Below, in pieces: positions 61,016 through 64,000 of a stretch of 64,000 nucleotides of DNA. Position 1 is the first letter of the stretch. Each line of letters begins with the position of its first letter. The translations under genes and the position numbers were made by a program. The stretch comes from JACKNG01 sp040220855 (GTDB lineage Bacteria; Pseudomonadota; Gammaproteobacteria; Ga0077536). The notes beneath the pieces are model-generated. The model searched no databases. It was not told the origin of the DNA and saw only the letters and a list, made by a program, of their open reading frames with translations. The stretch covers positions 67,833 through 131,832 of the forward strand of contig JAVJVZ010000044.1 in NCBI GenBank assembly GCA_040220855.1. The letters are read 5' to 3'.

Positions 61016-61939
61016 CTACTCGGCATGGAAGAAAGCGTGCTCGACGCCGGGGTAGAGGTGCATCACCGAGCGCCGGTACTCCTCGACCAGGGTGTCGTGC
61101 GCGTCGAAGCGCCGCGGAATCGGCAGGAACAGGGTCTCGGCCATGCTGCGCCCCGTGCCGACCGCCTCGTCGATGCGGCCCGCGAGCCACTGCAGGTAAT
61201 CCGCGGTTTCGCTGATCGGGCGGCTGTGCGCGGCAACGTCGCCATGGCCCGGTACGATGCGCTCGAAGGGCGTGCCGGCGATCCCCTGCAGCGCGCTCTG
61301 CCACGCCGCGAGATCGGCATTGGGCGTGGTCGGCGCACGATGGTTGAACACGAGATCGCCGACGAATAACGTTCCCGTGGCGTGGTCGAGAATCACGAGG
61401 TCGCCCGCAGTGTGACCGCGGTAGGCGAACAACTCGAGACGACGGGAACCGATGCTGATCTCACCCGGTAGCGCATCGACCGTCGGCAGGTGCGGCACGG
61501 TACCCTTCATCCAGGTGCCGAGCAGGCGGTAGAGGTTGTCGCTGAAGGCCTCGGCCTGCTCGGCCATGGCGCGCCGCGTGTCGGGCAGCGCGTGAATCGG
61601 GATACCGGCGAAGGCCTGGTTGCCGAGGAAGTGATCCGGATGGTGGTGGGTGTTGTACACGCGCACCACCGGTTCGCCAGTCGTGTGTTCGACCAGTGCA
61701 CGCAGCGCCTCACCGTAGCGGGCGGATGGCCCGGTGTCGATGACGACCGCCCCGCTGCCGGTCGCGATGAAGGCGCAATTGGCGATATTGCCGCCATTGG
61801 CCATGCTGAAGTGCGCGGTGGATCCGCGCACGAGCCAGGTGTCCGGCGCGATGCGTGTCGCTGCGAGCCGGTAGCGCTGGTCGCTCGCGGCAACCGTCGC
61901 GGCGACAACGCAGAGCACGAACAGGCACGACACGCGCAT
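61016..61939 (-). CDS. Quinoprotein-associated metallo-beta-lactamase-fold hydrolase
   Basis: A 307-residue exported metallo-hydrolase. The zinc motif is NTHHHPDH (His98, His100, Asp102, His103), with further ligands in YRGHTAGD, FVGDLVFN and VPGHGD. A signal peptide is at the N-terminus. It resembles the 'quinoprotein relay system zinc metallohydrolase' group found with PQQ alcohol dehydrogenases and SoxYZ-like carriers, as here. The start is ATG at 61939, 3 bases after the carrier gene stop. Its substrate is unknown. Confidence 0.85.
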   Translation of the reverse strand: MRVSCLFVLCVVAATVAASDQRYRLAATRIAPDTWLVRGSTAHFSMANGGNIANCAFIATGSGAVVIDTGPSARYGEALRALVEHTTGEPVVRVYNTHHHPDHFLGNQAFAGIPIHALPDTRRAMAEQAEAFSDNLYRLLGTWMKGTVPHLPTVDALPGEISIGSRRLELFAYRGHTAGDLVILDHATGTLFVGDLVFNHRAPTTPNADLAAWQSALQGIAGTPFERIVPGHGDVAAHSRPISETADYLQWLAGRIDEAVGTGRSMAETLFLPIPRRFDAHDTLVEEYRRSVMHLYPGVEHAFFHAE

Positions 61940-61942
61940 CGC

Positions 61943-62734
61943 TCAGTCGAGCTCCGCCTCGACGCGATTGCCGTTGAGATCGTGGCCACTCAGCCGCAGC
62001 GGGCGGCCGCCGGCGTCGAGGTCCAGCGTGAAGTACGGGTTCTCGCTGACCGGCTCGAACAGCTCGAGCGTGGCGTAGCGTCGGCCCTCGTCGTCGGTCA
62101 CCTCGAGTCGTTCGAGGTAGAAGGCCGGGATACCCTCGGCGAGGCCGGTGTCCATCGGGTGCATCACCTGCAGGCGCAGACGCTCGACGGCGTCGACACC
62201 GCCCGCGCCGGGCCAGCGATGGTGGCGCACCTGGCCCAGGGTCTCGTACCACGTGCCGGCGGTGCGACTGTAGCCGGGCGCGGTACAGCCGCCACCCGCG
62301 GCGTCCACCCAGGCACCGCCGACGTGCCATACGCCATCGGCAGTCAGTGCCGCGGCGCGGATCGGCGTCGCCTGTTCAATCTTCACGCGAAAGCCGAGCG
62401 CCGCGCGTGCCGCGTGGGGATGGAACACGAGGACCTTGTGAATCGGGTTGAGGTCGGCGAACACCACCACCCGCTCGACCGTGCCGAGCCCCTCGACCCG
62501 GAAACTGACCGGCACGTTCATGGCATCCTCGGCGCTCGCCGGCGTCATCACGACGACGCGGCTGTCGAAGGCGTACGGCGCACCGTCGAGGATGGTTCGA
62601 TGCATGAACTCCCATTGTGGCGAGCCCAGCGGGTCGACCTGGCTGTCCGTCGCCTGGGCGGCGGACAGCGCGATGGGCATGGCAGCGAAGCTGGCACGCA
62701 CGAACAACCAGGCGATGGTCAACACGGCAGGCAT
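61943..62734 (-). CDS. Quinoprotein dehydrogenase-associated SoxYZ-like carrier
   Basis: A 263-residue periplasmic protein with a signal peptide. It has an N-terminal SoxY-like part with the cysteine arm GGGCTAPGYSRTAG in the middle and a C-terminal SoxZ-like part (VMHPMDTG and SGHDLNGNR). Such fused carriers occur with PQQ-dependent dehydrogenases. The ATG at 62734 is used because the signal peptide follows; the open frame to 62851 has no function. It lies 3 bases before the metallo-hydrolase gene. Confidence 0.82.
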   Translation of the reverse strand: MPAVLTIAWLFVRASFAAMPIALSAAQATDSQVDPLGSPQWEFMHRTILDGAPYAFDSRVVVMTPASAEDAMNVPVSFRVEGLGTVERVVVFADLNPIHKVLVFHPHAARAALGFRVKIEQATPIRAAALTADGVWHVGGAWVDAAGGGCTAPGYSRTAGTWYETLGQVRHHRWPGAGGVDAVERLRLQVMHPMDTGLAEGIPAFYLERLEVTDDEGRRYATLELFEPVSENPYFTLDLDAGGRPLRLSGHDLNGNRVEAELD

Positions 62735-62847
62735 CGTACGTTCGCGTACTCGGCTAGGAGGGCGGTCGGCAGCATAGCCGTGCCATGCCGACGGGTCACG
62801 CCCAAGCCGGTTACGCGCGCCGCGCGCGAGGACACCAGTCACGCTAC

Positions 62848-63690
62848 TCAACCGCCCGGCGTCGGCGTCGCGCCGTGCGCGGCGAAGATGCGTGCGACGG
62901 TGCCATCGTCGACCATGGCTTTCAGATGCCCCATCACGGCATCGCCCAGCGCGACATCGCCGGCCTTGACGGCTGCACCGAGTGGCCAGCTCGAGATCAT
63001 CACGCCCGGGATCGCGACCTTGGTGACGGCAATGCCCGCATGGCCATGCAGCAATCCCTCGAGCTCGGCGCGGTGGCCCATCACGGCGGGTATCTCGCCT
63101 TCGACGAGCGCGGCGGTGGCACGCGCAAGCGCGGGATAGTGCGCGACGTTGTCACGCAGGGCACCGTTCATGGTGCTCAGCAGGTAGAGATCGGCGATGG
63201 TCTCGAGTTCGACGCCTACCCGGTGGCTGGTGAAGCTTGCGAGCGTCGGTGCGCCGTCGAACACCGCCTGCGCGTACGCGAGCGCGATGTCCTCCATGTA
63301 GTACACGCCGTCGATGCGCACCTGCTCGACGGTTGCGACGAAGCGCGGATCGGCCGGCACGTGCAGCATGACGTCGGCGACGCCGCCGCCGATGTAGTGC
63401 CCCTTCCACACTGCGTTGCGCAGATCGTCCTCGACCGACTCGTCGGCCGGCTGGAAGCGAATTGTTGCCGTCAGGCCGAGGCGCCGCGCGAGCTCGTGCG
63501 CGATGTCGACGTCGATCCCGCGTGGCGTGCCGTCGGCGTCGCGGTCGGAGAAAGGCGGGAAGGCCTCGTAGACGGCGACCTTGAGCACGCCGCGTTCCTG
63601 CACCACGGCGAGCGACTCGTCCTCGTCGGCCGCGGCGATAGATGCGAGTAGCGCGCAGAGCACCGGCAGACACGCACGCAGGCGCTTCAT
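62848..63690 (-). CDS. Quinoprotein dehydrogenase-associated substrate-binding-like protein
   Basis: A 280-residue periplasmic-binding-protein homologue with a signal peptide (LPVLCALLASIAAADEDE). The binding-fold start LKVAVYEAFPPFSDRDADG is followed by GIDVDIAHELARRLGL. This type is found beside PQQ alcohol dehydrogenases (often with PedF) without an ABC transporter. The ATG at 63690 overlaps the stop of the cytochrome gene (ATGA, 63687-63690). It could deliver a cofactor or substrate to the dehydrogenase; not shown. Confidence 0.85.
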   Translation of the reverse strand: MKRLRACLPVLCALLASIAAADEDESLAVVQERGVLKVAVYEAFPPFSDRDADGTPRGIDVDIAHELARRLGLTATIRFQPADESVEDDLRNAVWKGHYIGGGVADVMLHVPADPRFVATVEQVRIDGVYYMEDIALAYAQAVFDGAPTLASFTSHRVGVELETIADLYLLSTMNGALRDNVAHYPALARATAALVEGEIPAVMGHRAELEGLLHGHAGIAVTKVAIPGVMISSWPLGAAVKAGDVALGDAVMGHLKAMVDDGTVARIFAAHGATPTPGG

Positions 63691-64000
63691 TCCGCGCCGT
63701 CCAGGGTGACCAGCCACGCACGGATTGCCCACAGGGCTTCCTGGCTGAGCGGGCCGCCGTCGCTCTCCGCGAAGACCGGCATGTAGGTGATGCCGTTGCG
63801 GATGGCGCCGTTGCGCACGCGGTAGGCATACCACTCGTCACCCTCGAGATCGTCGGGCAGCTCGCGCAGGTCGGGCGCGATGCCACCGGATACCGCACCG
63901 AGGCCATGGCAGCGCGCGCAGTTCTGGTTGTAGGCCGAGGCGCCGGTCGTGACCGCCGCCTTCGCGCTCGCCGACGAGCAGCGGGCGCGCGGCCTGACCT
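63687..64000 (-). CDS. pedF: PedF-type c-type cytochrome, 3' part
   Basis: C-terminal 104 codons of a c-type cytochrome whose start is beyond the right edge. The heme site CARCHG is preceded by AYNQN and followed by LGAVSGGIAPDLREL, EWYAYRVRNGAIRNG, ITYMPVF with the axial Met, and GGPLSQEALWAIRAWL. This is the pattern of PedF (cytochrome c-550), the electron acceptor of the PQQ alcohol dehydrogenases PedE/PedH. The stop overlaps the start of the binding-protein gene. A quinoprotein dehydrogenase gene should lie just beyond the window. Confidence 0.85.
   Translation of the reverse strand, partial: VRPRARCSSASAKAAVTTGASAYNQNCARCHGLGAVSGGIAPDLRELPDDLEGDEWYAYRVRNGAIRNGITYMPVFAESDGGPLSQEALWAIRAWLVTLDGAE

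Noticed and set aside
1..64000. tRNA, rRNA, CRISPR arrays, transposases, prophage genes
   Set aside because: None could be recognised by eye on either strand. A tRNA scan and a repeat search would be decisive.

Overview
The window is GC-rich throughout, with densely packed genes on both strands. I see no rRNA, tRNA, CRISPR array, prophage or intact insertion sequence. RlmJ, a fused HAD-GT20 glucosylglycerol-type synthase, a VPLPA-CTERM protein, a PedF-type cytochrome and many oxidative catabolic enzymes suggest a free-living, aerobic, high-GC proteobacterium, most likely a gammaproteobacterium. This is inference; no taxonomic marker in the window settles it.

Layout. 1-3336 (+): the 3' end of a Baeyer-Villiger-type monooxygenase, a beta-hydroxyacid dehydrogenase and a cytochrome P450. 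3438-7217 (-): a UPF0210/ACT-domain pair and a gamma-glutamyltransferase lipoprotein. 7253-8728 (+): an amidase. 8775-14116 (-): a probable glucosylglycerol operon (GH13_18 phosphorylase, bifunctional GgpPS, Na+/solute symporter), divergent from fbp (14548-15576). 15661-19356: a TetR regulator divergent from a carotenoid oxygenase, then a second BVMO. 19707-26229: DEAD-box helicase DeaD, a DoxX protein, a DUF427 protein, an aldo/keto reductase, a second P450 and an LLM-type flavin oxidoreductase. 26443-42771: a mixed stretch with a VPLPA-CTERM protein, a histidine phosphatase, a 2OG-Fe oxygenase, small membrane proteins, a CDP-alcohol phosphatidyltransferase, a Tat-exported Fe-S aldo/keto reductase, an M48 protease, an MFS efflux pump, SDR/FAD enzymes and an Nramp-like transporter.

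43017-47760 (+): a four-gene set (2Fe-2S subunit, molybdopterin subunit, NicX-like ring-cleaving dioxygenase, NicD-like hydrolase) that reads as a catabolic route for an N-heteroaromatic compound. 47774-52266: three metal-cation genes (UPF0016, P2-type Ca2+ ATPase, CorC/HlyC). 52615-58393: RlmJ, two translationally coupled acyl-CoA dehydrogenases, a cupin, a membrane protein and an AraC regulator.

58431-64000 (-): a long co-directional run. Upstream are accessory genes of a PQQ alcohol dehydrogenase system (PedF cytochrome, substrate-binding-like protein, SoxYZ-like carrier, metallo-hydrolase). Downstream are four overlapping genes: an ExbB/MotA-like channel, an ExbD-like protein with a DUF2135/YfaP-like periplasmic domain, a small membrane protein and a lipoprotein. 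This last set is the best candidate in the window for an undescribed ion-driven envelope system.
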